In this document: positions 36,250-44,916 of the stretch, in pieces
Numbering within the stretch: the first letter of the stretch is position 1
Layout: every line of letters starts with the position of its first letter
Assembly (NCBI GenBank): GCA_934229535.1
Contig: CAKQDS010000002.1
Coordinates: 1-64,000 of the forward strand
Direction: 5' to 3'
DNA: 64,000 nucleotides
DNA from: an uncultured Anaeroplasmataceae bacterium
GTDB lineage: Bacteria > Bacillota_I > Bacilli_A > Acholeplasmatales > Anaeroplasmataceae
The notes under the pieces: model-generated
What the model saw: only the letters and a program-made list of their open reading frames with translations
Told to the model about the DNA's origin: nothing
Database searches by the model: none
Translations under genes and position numbers: made by a program

Positions 36250-36595
36250 TTAATAATGCTTCCTTTAGCTTCTTTAATAATTCTTCATCAGCTGTTTTAA
36301 TTTTTCTAGCAAACATAAGTGAAACATCCTTTTGAGCCTCATTCATTGCAGCTAGCTCTAAAGGAACTCTTTCATTTGTTTCATAAATACTATCTTCAAG
36401 TTCATTTTTTTCTTCTTCGGACAAATCATAAATTTCCTTGATTTTTTCTGCATATTCTATAGGAATTTGTTTACGTCCTACCTCCATAGCTGACAAAAAC
36501 GCCGCAGAAATACCAAGCTTAATCGCCATTTGTCTTAAAGAATCATTTTGTTTATCTCTTATTTTTCTAACACACTTTCCAAAATTACTAACCAT
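36236..36595 (-). CDS. XRE-family HTH regulator
   Basis: 119 residues. N-terminal helix-turn-helix (about 5-60): FGKCVRKIRDKQNDSLRQMAIKLGISAAFLSAMEVGRKQIP; then a helical C-terminal tail likely to be the ImmA target. ATG at 36595 has AAGGG eight bases upstream and is preferred over the GTG at 36604. The promoter of the operon carries AACC/GGTT half-sites that are good candidates for its own operator. Confidence 0.9.
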   Translation of the reverse strand: MVSNFGKCVRKIRDKQNDSLRQMAIKLGISAAFLSAMEVGRKQIPIEYAEKIKEIYDLSEEEKNELEDSIYETNERVPLELAAMNEAQKDVSLMFARKIKTADEELLKKLKEALLNEKN

Positions 36596-36621
36596 TTTTT
36601 TCACCCTTTTCTAGCTTTAAT

Positions 36622-37035
36622 TTATATTTTAGAATATTTTGTATTTTGGATCAATTCTAGCTCATCACCATTTATAAGAACAATAGGCTCCCATTTTATA
36701 TTACTACAACAAAAGGTGAAATCAATTTCATCATCTAAATTTTCAACCATAAATAAATATTCATCATTATAAAGAGAAAATCCTAAAATTGAATTCAATT
36801 GAATTTTGGCTTTATCATCACAATTTGTTTTTAGATTTTTATAATCTAAGCATATAATATCATAAAGATAATATTTTTCACCATATTCACAATTTATATT
36901 TAATTTATTTTCAACAGCACAATTAATTGCTACTCTAAAAATTAAATCATTATTTTTAATTGTATAATCTATAAAAAAAGATTCGTGTAATTGATATAAA
37001 ATATTTTCAATTTCATCATTTAAATGACTTATCAT
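36622..37035 (-). CDS. Uncharacterised first gene of the XRE-ImmA operon
   Basis: 137 residues, not recognised, acidic, without signal or membrane segment. It contains repeated strand-like stretches (YYLYDIICLDYKNL, NDEYLFMVENLDDEIDFTF) and two vicinal Cys (FCCSN). GAGGT precedes the ATG. It is the promoter-proximal gene before the XRE gene, an order in which repressor-controlled units often place their payload; that reading is inference. Confidence 0.6.
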   Translation of the reverse strand: MISHLNDEIENILYQLHESFFIDYTIKNNDLIFRVAINCAVENKLNINCEYGEKYYLYDIICLDYKNLKTNCDDKAKIQLNSILGFSLYNDEYLFMVENLDDEIDFTFCCSNIKWEPIVLINGDELELIQNTKYSKI

Positions 37036-37070
37036 TGTTAATACCTCAAAATTTATCGCTTTCTATAAAT

Positions 37071-37099
37071 ATTTTAACAAAAAGGTTATTTTTTGTCAA
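37071..37099 (-). promoter_or_regulatory. Promoter and candidate operator of the XRE-ImmA operon
   Basis: Minus-strand TTGACA (37094-37099), 17 bases, TAAAAT (37071-37076). Alternating half-sites AACC-N6-GGTT-N10-AACC overlap the -35 and spacer, a plausible site for XRE self-repression. Confidence 0.7.
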
Positions 37100-37149
37100 C
37101 CGTTTTGGGTTACGTGTGTCTATTTTTTTAGAAAATATTATTTTAAGCA

Positions 37150-37174
37150 AAAGAAAAAAGGTATTTCTACCTTT
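37150..37174 (-). terminator. Terminator after the acetyltransferase remnant
   Basis: AAAGGTA (37157-37163), TTTC, TACCTTT (37168-37174); the minus strand continues into TTTTTTCTTTT. It now ends the ilvE transcript. Confidence 0.8.
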
Positions 37175-37424
37175 TATTTAAGAATTATTTCTATACCTAT
37201 CTTTTGAATATGCATACCTATATGCTTATAAAATTATAAAGCATCTTTATTATCAGCCTATGCATTTAATGTTATATTATAACAATCAATCTTTTTAATT
37301 CTTCATCATATTTCTTTTCAAAAGCCTTAAACAAATCTAGTCTAACATCAGAATGAACCTTATGTATCTGTTATGAAAAGTTAGCTGATTTTGAAATATC
37401 ATTAAAATTAGCTAAACGAATCAT
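37174..37424 (-). pseudogene. Remnant of a GNAT N-acetyltransferase behind ilvE
   Basis: Translating from the ATG at 37424 gives MIRLANFNDISKSANFS, stop, QIHKVHSDVRLDLFKAFEKKYDEEL..., the opening of a GNAT-family acetyltransferase with an in-frame TAA at codon 18. A different frame nearer 37180-37260 reads ADNKDAL, stop, FYKHIGMHIQKIG..., the typical GNAT C-terminal end. The central acetyl-CoA-binding part is missing. The start overlaps the ilvE stop (TAATG), so it was once coupled to ilvE. Confidence 0.8.
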
Positions 37425-38485
37425 TATTTTACCTCATATGTCCAATTAAATTTATCTTCTATATCTCCACGTTGAATATCAATTAAGGTATCATATAGCA
37501 TTTGAGAAATAGGACCAATCTTCTCATTATTAAAGAAAACATCATCCTTATATTTTAAAGTACCTATTGGTGAAATAACGGCCGCTGTACCTGTACCAAA
37601 GGCCTCAGTTAATTCACCATTCTTTGCACTTTCAATTAATTCATCAATAGCTAAGGCTCTTTCAACAACCTTATAGCCCTTATCCTTCAAAATAGTAATA
37701 ATCGAATCACGAGTTACTCCAGGTAAAATTGATCCATTTAATGGTGATGTATAAATAGTATCATTAATCACAAACATTACATTCATAGTACCAACCTCTT
37801 CAACATATTTGTGATTAACACCATCAAGCCATAATACCTGAGAAAATCCTAAAGCCTCAGCCTTAGCCTGAGCTAAAATAGAGGCAGCATAATTACCACC
37901 ACATTTAGTAAAGCCTGTTCCACCAACAACAGCTCTTACTAAGCTATCCTCAACATAAATCTTTACTGGCTTTAGACCTTCCTTATAATAATTATTAACA
38001 GGTGAGCAAACAATCATAAATTTGTAATGATTGGCCGCATGAACACCAAGCTTTGCTTCATAAGCAAACATAAAAGGTCTAATATAAAGTGATGATCCAC
38101 GAGAGCTTGGAATCCAATCACGTTCAATACTAACAAGCTTAGCAATTGCTTCTATAAAGTCAGTAACATCAACCTTTGGCATACATAATCTTTCATTAGA
38201 GCTTTGAAATCTTTTAGCATTCATATCAGGACGGAATAATAAAACTCTACCATCACTTGCCCTATAAGCCTTTAAGCCCTCAAAGGTTTCTTGGGCATAA
38301 TGTAAAACAAGAGCAGCAGGATCAAATTCAATTGGTCCATAAGGCATTATTTTAGCATCACAAAAGCCCTTATCACTATACCAATCAACCATAAACATAT
38401 AATCCGTAAAATATTTACCAAAGCCAAGATTATTAAAATCAGGCTTAGCCTTTAAATGATCATTTTTAATAAACTTAATATCCAT
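37424..38485 (-). CDS. ilvE: Branched-chain amino-acid aminotransferase
   Basis: 353 residues, fold-type IV PLP aminotransferase of the BCAT family, which interconverts valine, leucine and isoleucine with their 2-oxo acids. Signature stretches: YGPIEFDPAALVLHYAQETFEGLKAYR, RPDMNAKRFQSSNERLCMP, VVGGTGFTKCGGNYAASILAQ (PLP-lysine region), QVLWLDGVNHKYVEEVGTMNVMFV and LTEAFGTGTAAVISPIG. ATG at 38485 has AGAGGTG upstream; a longer frame to 38551 is unlike the family. No other branched-chain pathway gene is nearby, so it may serve breakdown or interconversion rather than a full pathway. Confidence 0.95.
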   Translation of the reverse strand: MDIKFIKNDHLKAKPDFNNLGFGKYFTDYMFMVDWYSDKGFCDAKIMPYGPIEFDPAALVLHYAQETFEGLKAYRASDGRVLLFRPDMNAKRFQSSNERLCMPKVDVTDFIEAIAKLVSIERDWIPSSRGSSLYIRPFMFAYEAKLGVHAANHYKFMIVCSPVNNYYKEGLKPVKIYVEDSLVRAVVGGTGFTKCGGNYAASILAQAKAEALGFSQVLWLDGVNHKYVEEVGTMNVMFVINDTIYTSPLNGSILPGVTRDSIITILKDKGYKVVERALAIDELIESAKNGELTEAFGTGTAAVISPIGTLKYKDDVFFNNEKIGPISQMLYDTLIDIQRGDIEDKFNWTYEVK

Positions 38486-38550
38486 TATTTTCACCTCTTT
38501 AATATATATAATTATATATATTATTTTTCTAACTGCAAGAAAAAAGCGCA

Positions 38551-38703
38551 TTATAAATTATTATTATAAGCATCATTACAAGCCTCAAGCCAAATAGTAC
38601 TACCATTATTAATAGCTATTTAATGGTATCCAACCTTTAAATTCTTTGTAACACCATTATTTAATGTCTTATATTCCATTTTCCATTCTTGATAGTTTGT
38701 CAT
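38551..38703 (-). pseudogene. Possible small-gene remnant upstream of ilvE
   Basis: From the ATG at 38703 the frame reads MTNYQEWKMEYKTLNNGVTKNLKVGYH, stop, IAINNGSTIWLEACNDAYNNNL, stop: 50 sense-like codons broken once by TAA at codon 28. Codon use looks coding, but I cannot name the family. It may instead be chance, lying between ilvE and the tetR promoter. Confidence 0.4.
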
Positions 38704-38721
38704 TGTTAAATATATTCTTAA

Positions 38722-38751
38722 ATTGACATGTTGTCAATAGTTATGTATAAT
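38722..38751 (+). promoter_or_regulatory. tetR promoter with palindromic operator over the -35
   Basis: TTGACA (38723-38728), 17 bases, TATAAT (38746-38751), a near-ideal promoter. ATTGACA-TGT-TGTCAAT (38722-38738) is a perfect 17-base inverted repeat that contains the -35, as expected for TetR self-control. Confidence 0.87.
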
Positions 38752-38773
38752 TAAATAAATCGAGGTGTTTTTA

Positions 38774-39391
38774 ATGCTTAAGCGTGCTTGTTCCTGTGAA
38801 CAAATAAAAGAAAGAAAAAAAGAAATAATTGAAGCTGTAAATAAAATGTATGATGAAATGGATTATCAAGATATATCTATGAAAACAATCAGTGAGAATA
38901 TCAGTATTGCTAGATCATCATTATATTGTTATTATACAAATAAGGAAGAAATAATGCTAGATATCCTAGCTAAGGATTATGAGGCCTTTATTATTGAGCT
39001 TATTAACGCCTTTCTTAATTCTAATAAAGAAACAATTCCAAGCATACTTGCAAACATCTATTTAAACAATTTACGTCTTTTAAAAATAATTTCTATTCAT
39101 TTAACAGATATTGAAATGCACGTTTCTTTAGAAAAGCTTACCGAATTTAAAAAGCCCTTCGTTCTTTATTTTAAAAAGCTAAAGGACGCTATAAAAATGA
39201 TGTATAGTGATGCAAATGAAGAAAGAATAACTAACATTCATAACACCCTAATTATGCTAACTCATTCTCTTTATCCACTAATTTGTCCTAATAAAAATCA
39301 AGCAATGGCTATGGAAAATGTAAGTATGAAGCTTGTAAATGATAAATATGATTTTTGTATTAGCTACTTTAATTTCATCTTAAATAAATAG
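38774..39391 (+). CDS. TetR-family transcription repressor
   Basis: About 205 residues. N-terminal HTH: KERKKEIIEAVNKMYDEMDYQDISMKTISENISIARSSLYCYYTNKEEI is a clear TetR DNA-binding domain, and the C-terminal helical domain should bind a ligand not deducible here. The ATG at 38774 follows GAGGTG and is preferred to the upstream GTG. Its own promoter carries a palindrome over the -35. No adjacent divergent target is intact; the neighbour on the left is only a remnant, so the regulated gene may have been lost or lie elsewhere. Confidence 0.92.
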   Translation: MLKRACSCEQIKERKKEIIEAVNKMYDEMDYQDISMKTISENISIARSSLYCYYTNKEEIMLDILAKDYEAFIIELINAFLNSNKETIPSILANIYLNNLRLLKIISIHLTDIEMHVSLEKLTEFKKPFVLYFKKLKDAIKMMYSDANEERITNIHNTLIMLTHSLYPLICPNKNQAMAMENVSMKLVNDKYDFCISYFNFILNK

Positions 39392-39422
39392 TCCCCATAA
39401 GTACAAAGCTTATGGGGATTTT
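39392..39422 (+). terminator. Terminator of tetR
   Basis: CCCCATAAG (39393-39401), TACAAAG, CTTATGGGG (39409-39417), then ATTTTC; it lies between convergent genes. Confidence 0.85.
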
Positions 39423-39423
39423 C

Positions 39424-40416
39424 TTATAAAGAAATTTTAAAATGATACCAATTTGCCATCTTAGAAAGCTCTTTTGTACAATCAATATTAAATAAAAAGC
39501 CGGCCTTAATTTTCATAATTAATTGATCATTATAATCATATATAAAAATAGTTGAGCTATTTTTTATATGAGTTATATTAATGTATTTAATATCCAAAGC
39601 CATACATGATTTCTTTTTACCAAATAAATTAGTATAGGTTAAGCAATCATGCTTGAGTTCTATTTTCAAAACATAGCTTTCAATAATTGAGACAGCAGTG
39701 AATACAGCAAATAAGGTAAGTGCTAATATTATAACAATATACTCTTCTAGTTTTATTTTATCCATAGCATAAAAAATAGATGTAACAACCATACCTGCAC
39801 CAATAATTAAAAAGAAAATCATCGAAAAATACAATATTCCCCTAGATTGCCTTATAGTAAAATCAATTGCTTTAGGTAATTCATGCTTTCTTAATTCTTT
39901 AAGTAAAAGTGCTAATATTTCTTTCTTTGGTAAATTACTAATTGACATATCAACATCATTAATTACTAAAGAATCTCCATCAGAGCTTGAATATATATCA
40001 ATATACCAATTTTCCTTCTTCTTTTTACCAACAATATTATTTATTGATAATATATAAAATTCATTTTCTTCATCATAATCATATGAAATTTTCCAAGGAC
40101 AATTATCTAATATATCATTTAATTCTTCATATTCTTTATTATAAACATCATAAATAAATCCTAAAACATTATTATCATCCTTATGCTTTAAAATTAATTC
40201 TTTTGTTTCTTCTTCATTCTTAGCTATATCATCTAGGCTCTTTTTATCAGCAATCACATTACATTTCTTTTCAAATTTTGAGCTAATAGCTAAAAGAATA
40301 AAGCATAAAATTAAAAATGTAATAAATAAAGCCGTATTTTTCTTAAAGATTATAGCAAGAATAAAGAAGACAAAGCCTGCTATAAATGCACCAATCATTA
40401 GTTTTTTATTATTCAT
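39424..40416 (-). CDS. Four-helix membrane protein with PH-like tail
   Basis: 330 residues, not firmly recognised. Two N-terminal helices (7-24, 28-45), a soluble acidic/helical stretch (about 50-190), two more helices (about 192-215, 226-247), then a beta-rich C-terminal region (IELKHDCLTYTNLFGKKKSCMALDIKYINIT) that resembles a bacterial PH domain. It overlaps the flavodoxin-like gene by four bases (ATGA), so they are co-translated. Role unknown. Confidence 0.6.
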   Translation of the reverse strand: MNNKKLMIGAFIAGFVFFILAIIFKKNTALFITFLILCFILLAISSKFEKKCNVIADKKSLDDIAKNEEETKELILKHKDDNNVLGFIYDVYNKEYEELNDILDNCPWKISYDYDEENEFYILSINNIVGKKKKENWYIDIYSSSDGDSLVINDVDMSISNLPKKEILALLLKELRKHELPKAIDFTIRQSRGILYFSMIFFLIIGAGMVVTSIFYAMDKIKLEEYIVIILALTLFAVFTAVSIIESYVLKIELKHDCLTYTNLFGKKKSCMALDIKYINITHIKNSSTIFIYDYNDQLIMKIKAGFLFNIDCTKELSKMANWYHFKISL

Positions 40417-41042
40417 AGATTATCACCTATAAAATTAGTCATAATCTTTTTTTCTTCCTCTGGCTTACCATATTCCTTTAAGCCTAAAGCAATAGATTTC
40501 ATTAAAAATACCATATTATTAGCTAAAGCACGCATTGTTTGAAGTCCCTCTAAATCGTGCTCTGCTTCTGCAACCTTTCTGCCATGAATACTATTCCAAT
40601 AATTAGCTGATGCAATAGGCATTCCCGAAATAGTAAAATATTTATTTAGCTCATCAAATGTAGCTGAAGCACCACCACGTCTTGCACAAACAACACTTGC
40701 TCCAACCTTAAAGCGTTTATCAAAGCTAGTTGAATAAAATAATCTATCTAGGCAAGCAATTAATGTGGCATTAGCAGATGCAAAATAGACTGGCGTGGCA
40801 ACAACTAAGCCATCACATTCATTAAATTTTACCGCAAGCTCATTTACAATATCATCAATTGCACATTTTTTATTTTTATAACAATAATTACAAGCTATAC
40901 AGCCTCTAATATCCATATTTCCTAATTGAACAACTTCACTTTCAACATCATTACCATCAAAAACCTTAACCATTTCCTTAATAGCAATACTCGTATTACC
41001 ATTAACTCTTGGTGAACCATTTAAAATTAATACCTTCATCAT
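40413..41042 (-). CDS. Flavodoxin-fold NAD(P)H-dependent oxidoreductase
   Basis: 209 residues. N-terminal NGSPRVNGNTS is the FMN phosphate-binding loop of the NADPH-dependent FMN reductase/flavodoxin-2 group; IRGCIACNYCYKNKKCAID is the compact cysteine motif of iron-sulfur flavoproteins, possibly ligating an Fe-S cluster; ATPVYFASANATLIACLDRLFY is the second flavin contact. Likely a redox enzyme for quinones or other acceptors. Two successive ATGs open the gene. Confidence 0.85.
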   Translation of the reverse strand: MMKVLILNGSPRVNGNTSIAIKEMVKVFDGNDVESEVVQLGNMDIRGCIACNYCYKNKKCAIDDIVNELAVKFNECDGLVVATPVYFASANATLIACLDRLFYSTSFDKRFKVGASVVCARRGGASATFDELNKYFTISGMPIASANYWNSIHGRKVAEAEHDLEGLQTMRALANNMVFLMKSIALGLKEYGKPEEEKKIMTNFIGDNL

Positions 41043-41079
41043 TATTACCTCGCTTAATCAATTATACAATAAATCAATC

Positions 41080-42840
41080 TTAATTTGAATAGTTTTTCGC
41101 TTGTAAATTAAATAGCTTATAATATAATGAATCTTGCTTCTTCATTAAATTTTCATGAGTATCATAATCAGCAATTATTTTATTATCTAAGACAAGAATT
41201 TTATCACAAAATACACTTGAAGACATTCTATGAGAAATATATATTGCTGTTTTTCCTTTAACTAATTTATTAAAATTTTCATATATTTCCGCCTCTGCTA
41301 AAGGATCAAGAGCACTTGTTGGTTCATCTAATATAACAAGTGATGAGTTTGCACTTATAGCTCTAGCAATTGCTATTTTTTGACTTTCACCGCCAGATAG
41401 CTCAATACCTTCATCACAATATGACTTAGAATATATTGAATTCACACCATTTGGTAAGCTATCTATTTTATCCTTAAGACCGACACTTTTTAAAATATCA
41501 TAAGCTTTGTCTTGATCATTACAATTAATATTTTCCATCAAAGAATAAGCAAATAGCTTATAATCCTGAAAAACAGTACTAATTTGTTTTAAATATGATT
41601 TTATTTCATAACAATTAATGTTAACGCCATTAATTAAAATATCACCACTAGTTGGCAAATATAGTCTGGCAATTAATTTTACTAATGTTGTTTTACCAGC
41701 ACCATTTAAACCAACAATTGATATTTTTTCACCCTTATTAATTTTAAAAGAAATATTATTTATAATAATCTCATCACTTTTAGGATATTTAAAAGATACA
41801 TTTTTAAATTCTATAGTTTCAATATCTTGATTTAATTTTATACCATCACTATTATAAGAGCTACTCTTTATATTCATTAATTCTATTAAAGGTATTACAT
41901 AAGATTTACATTCAATAAGACCAGTAGTATTGCCAATTAAGCTTATAACACATTTAGAGAATGATATTGCACTTGCAACATATAGACTAAACGTTGCAAT
42001 AGATAAATTATTATTAATTACTCTTCTAACTATTATAATATAGATAAAGAATAGTTCAAGATAGCTAATAATTTTTTGAATTGTTTCAAAGAGACCATAT
42101 TTGAAATAAGCTTTTGAAAACTCTTTAATTGTTTCTTTTTCATATTTTATATACTTATTTTTCATCATATCAGCAATATTATCATACATTCGATAATCCT
42201 TAGCCTTAGTAGGATCTAAAATTGTACCAATATAATAGCCAAATCTTCTATTAATTGGGATTAATTCGTTATAAAATTTAATCGTCGCCTTAGTTGTTAA
42301 TAAAACAATTATGATATTAAGCAAGATTGCAACACCTAAAACAATAATTAACGAATAATCAAATAATGCAATAATACTACCAAGGGAAGCTATAACTAAT
42401 ATATTTTGCATTAATAAAAATAAATTATTGATTATTCTATTTATTGCACCAAAATTATTGACACCCATACGGGCTCTTTCCTTTAGATCAAGACATTCTG
42501 GGTCCTCTAATTTTTCATAATCTAAATTCATAAGCTTGTCCATAATTTTTTGTTCAAGATTATTATTCATTTTTGTTTCCATAGGCTCTCTAAACCTTAA
42601 TAAAAGCTTATTAAAGAAATAAAAGCAAAGATTTATTAAAACAATTATTCCTCCACAAGCTAATCCTTTAGTATATGTCGAAGTTTCTAAATACTTAATT
42701 AAAATTGAAATTGCATAAGCATTAAAAACAAATTCAAAAGCCTTAAGTAAAGAATCAAAAAACAAAATAACAAAATAAGGCTTATAGGCTTTAAAGCATA
42801 ATTTAATAAATTTCATTAGGACAAATCTATTCTTCTTCAT
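41080..42840 (-). CDS. ABC exporter subunit (membrane plus ATPase), second of a pair
   Basis: 586 residues. Six membrane helices (about 15-320) followed by an ATPase: Walker A GLNGAGKTT, signature LSGGESQKIAIARA, Walker B LVILDEPTSALD, H-loop YISHRMSS. Both catalytic residues are in place. It overlaps the partner gene by 14 bases and uses a GGAGG inside the partner's last codons, so the two are probably made in equal amounts as a heterodimer. Substrate unknown (drug, lipid or peptide). Confidence 0.9.
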   Translation of the reverse strand: MKKNRFVLMKFIKLCFKAYKPYFVILFFDSLLKAFEFVFNAYAISILIKYLETSTYTKGLACGGIIVLINLCFYFFNKLLLRFREPMETKMNNNLEQKIMDKLMNLDYEKLEDPECLDLKERARMGVNNFGAINRIINNLFLLMQNILVIASLGSIIALFDYSLIIVLGVAILLNIIIVLLTTKATIKFYNELIPINRRFGYYIGTILDPTKAKDYRMYDNIADMMKNKYIKYEKETIKEFSKAYFKYGLFETIQKIISYLELFFIYIIIVRRVINNNLSIATFSLYVASAISFSKCVISLIGNTTGLIECKSYVIPLIELMNIKSSSYNSDGIKLNQDIETIEFKNVSFKYPKSDEIIINNISFKINKGEKISIVGLNGAGKTTLVKLIARLYLPTSGDILINGVNINCYEIKSYLKQISTVFQDYKLFAYSLMENINCNDQDKAYDILKSVGLKDKIDSLPNGVNSIYSKSYCDEGIELSGGESQKIAIARAISANSSLVILDEPTSALDPLAEAEIYENFNKLVKGKTAIYISHRMSSSVFCDKILVLDNKIIADYDTHENLMKKQDSLYYKLFNLQAKNYSN

Positions 42841-44620
42841 TTACCTTACCTCCTTCTTTATAATATTTACCTTGAATAATAAACATATTATAATACTCAC
42901 CCTTAAGCTTCATAAGCTCATCATGAGTTCCATATTCCTTTAAGCCTTCATTAGTAAATAAAGCAATCTTATCACAAAACTTTGTTGAGCTTAAGCGATG
43001 AGAAATATAAATTGCTGTTTTATCCTTCACAAGCTTATTAAAATCACTATAAATTGAAGCCTCCGCCATAGCATCAAGAGCACTTGTTGGTTCATCTAAT
43101 ATAACCATATTTCCATTCTTATATAATGCTCTTGTAATTGCTAATTTTTGGTTTTGACCACCAGATAATTCAATACCATCATTATCAATAACCTTTAAAA
43201 GGCTAGTTTGGTAACCATTAGGAAGGCTTTTTATTTTCTCTTCAAGACCTACCATTTTTATAACCTCTATAGCTTTATCATCATTTTGACAATCCTCACC
43301 TCTAATGTTTTCTAAGACACTGCCAGCATATATATTTATGTCCTGATATACAACAGAAAACATTTTTTCTAGTTCAGATTTTTTAAATTCTCTTATATTA
43401 CAGCCATTGATTAATATTTCTCCTTCATTTGGAAAAAACAAACCACAAATTAATTTAACAATAGTTGATTTTCCAGCTCCATTTGTTCCAACAATAGCTA
43501 AATGCTCGCCTTTATTTATTTTAAAATTAAAGTTTTTTAAAATCCATTTATCGGTATTAGGATATTTGAATGATACATTTTTAAATTCAATTTCTAATGT
43601 ATCAGTTAAAGAATCAAGTTCTCCTGCTGTTTGATAATTACTATAATTATCCATAAACTCAAAATAAGAATCAACATATTTTGAATCCTTTATTAAGTAA
43701 CCAAATTTATCTGTTAATATTCTAAATGATTCACTAAGTAAGGTAACAGATGTTATATACATTGAAACCAAAGCTATTGATATCTCACCATCATAAAAGC
43801 CTTTAATAATAAAGAAATAAGCACATGCATCCTCTAAAAAAAGCAATAAAATCTCTAATAATCCTAATTTATATCTTTTTCTTGCAATATTTTTAGTAAT
43901 AGAAAATTCAACATTAGCATTTTCATTATAATGGTTTTTAATATTGTCATTTAAAGATAAAACTCTTATATCCTTACCATATGAAAAATCATAAGCCACA
44001 TTAGAAAAATAATCCTTTTTTCTTTGAGCACTTGCAAGCTTTTCTTTCTTAGAAGAAATATAATTAGCAATTTTTTTATTTATGAAAACAACAATTATTG
44101 AACTCAATATAACTGATAATAATATTAATAAATTAAATTTACCAACTACAATAATATATATAATTGTTGAAAATATTATTGGTAATATTTCCATAAAAAC
44201 TGTCAAAATATTTTGAAATCCAATATTATCACCAACTAATGCAAAGGCTGCTACTTTAAAGCTATCATTAAATTTAGCATCCTCAATGTGCTTATAATCA
44301 ACATCTAAATACATTTGATTGACCTTATTATATTCCTTCAATCTTATATCAATAAAAGCAATTTTAAACATTCTAACAATAATTGAAGAAATAACCTCGC
44401 ACAAAACACCAGTTAAGCATAAAAATAAAACAAGCTTAATAATATAACTAATACTCTCTTTATTTTCCAAACAATCAATTACTTCCTTATTAAGAATAAT
44501 GGTTATAAATGGTATTATACCAGCACATACCATATTGATAATTAAACCAATATATATTAATATTGATTTCTCTTTTCTAGAAATTGTTAATTCTCTTTTA
44601 ATATTTTTTATTAAACTCAT
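42827..44620 (-). CDS. ABC exporter subunit (membrane plus ATPase), first of a pair
   Basis: About 597 residues with the same layout as its partner: six helices, then Walker A GTNGAGKST, signature LSGGQNQKLAITRA, Walker B MVILDEPTSALD, H-loop YISHRLSS. Both subunits keep a glutamate after Walker B, unlike the asymmetric pair at 55.7-59.2 kb. ATG at 44620 (MSLIKNIKRE) is preferred; the frame extends to 44674 with a hydrophobic stretch not typical of the family. No regulator is adjacent. Confidence 0.9.
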   Translation of the reverse strand: MSLIKNIKRELTISRKEKSILIYIGLIINMVCAGIIPFITIILNKEVIDCLENKESISYIIKLVLFLCLTGVLCEVISSIIVRMFKIAFIDIRLKEYNKVNQMYLDVDYKHIEDAKFNDSFKVAAFALVGDNIGFQNILTVFMEILPIIFSTIIYIIVVGKFNLLILLSVILSSIIVVFINKKIANYISSKKEKLASAQRKKDYFSNVAYDFSYGKDIRVLSLNDNIKNHYNENANVEFSITKNIARKRYKLGLLEILLLFLEDACAYFFIIKGFYDGEISIALVSMYITSVTLLSESFRILTDKFGYLIKDSKYVDSYFEFMDNYSNYQTAGELDSLTDTLEIEFKNVSFKYPNTDKWILKNFNFKINKGEHLAIVGTNGAGKSTIVKLICGLFFPNEGEILINGCNIREFKKSELEKMFSVVYQDINIYAGSVLENIRGEDCQNDDKAIEVIKMVGLEEKIKSLPNGYQTSLLKVIDNDGIELSGGQNQKLAITRALYKNGNMVILDEPTSALDAMAEASIYSDFNKLVKDKTAIYISHRLSSTKFCDKIALFTNEGLKEYGTHDELMKLKGEYYNMFIIQGKYYKEGGKVNEEE

Positions 44621-44770
44621 ACCAAACACTTCCTTTTTAATAATTATATAACAAAAATTAATATTTTCAAGCACTATACTTAATATTTTTAATTTTCTTA
44701 TTAATTTTATTAACTTTTGTACTTAAAAAGCGTTTTTTTATATTCTTATAACTTTCATCTATAATTTTCT

Positions 44771-44802
44771 AAAAAAAGTGTCCACATTTAAAGTGAGCAC
44801 TT
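44771..44802 (-). terminator. Terminator-like hairpin ahead of the ABC pair
   Basis: AAGTG (44776-44780) and CACTT (44798-44802) with inner pairs, TTTTTTT on the minus strand. It is a second hairpin beyond the hydrolase terminator; the 90 bases between them hold a short broken frame (MENYEDIKTMHNADFFS, stop) of unknown origin. Confidence 0.65.
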
Positions 44803-44891
44803 CAAAATCCATTAATTAAGAAAAAAAATCAGCATTATGCATTGTTTTAATATCTTCATAATTTTCCATAGAAAAGTCAGCGGATAAAAAT

Positions 44892-44914
44892 AAAAAAAGA
44901 AACATTGCTGTTTC
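44892..44914 (-). terminator. Terminator of the choloylglycine hydrolase gene
   Basis: GAAACA (44899-44904), TTGC, TGTTTC (44909-44914), then TTTTTTT on the minus strand. Confidence 0.82.
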
Positions 44915-44916
44915 CT

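Noticed and set aside
37425..38764. T-box or leader attenuator for ilvE
   Set aside because: The region has no T-box sequence or specifier-stem pattern and holds a gene remnant and the tetR promoter instead.
44803..44890. Transposase remnant between two terminators
   Set aside because: The short broken frame has no recognisable transposase motif and no inverted repeat or target duplication.
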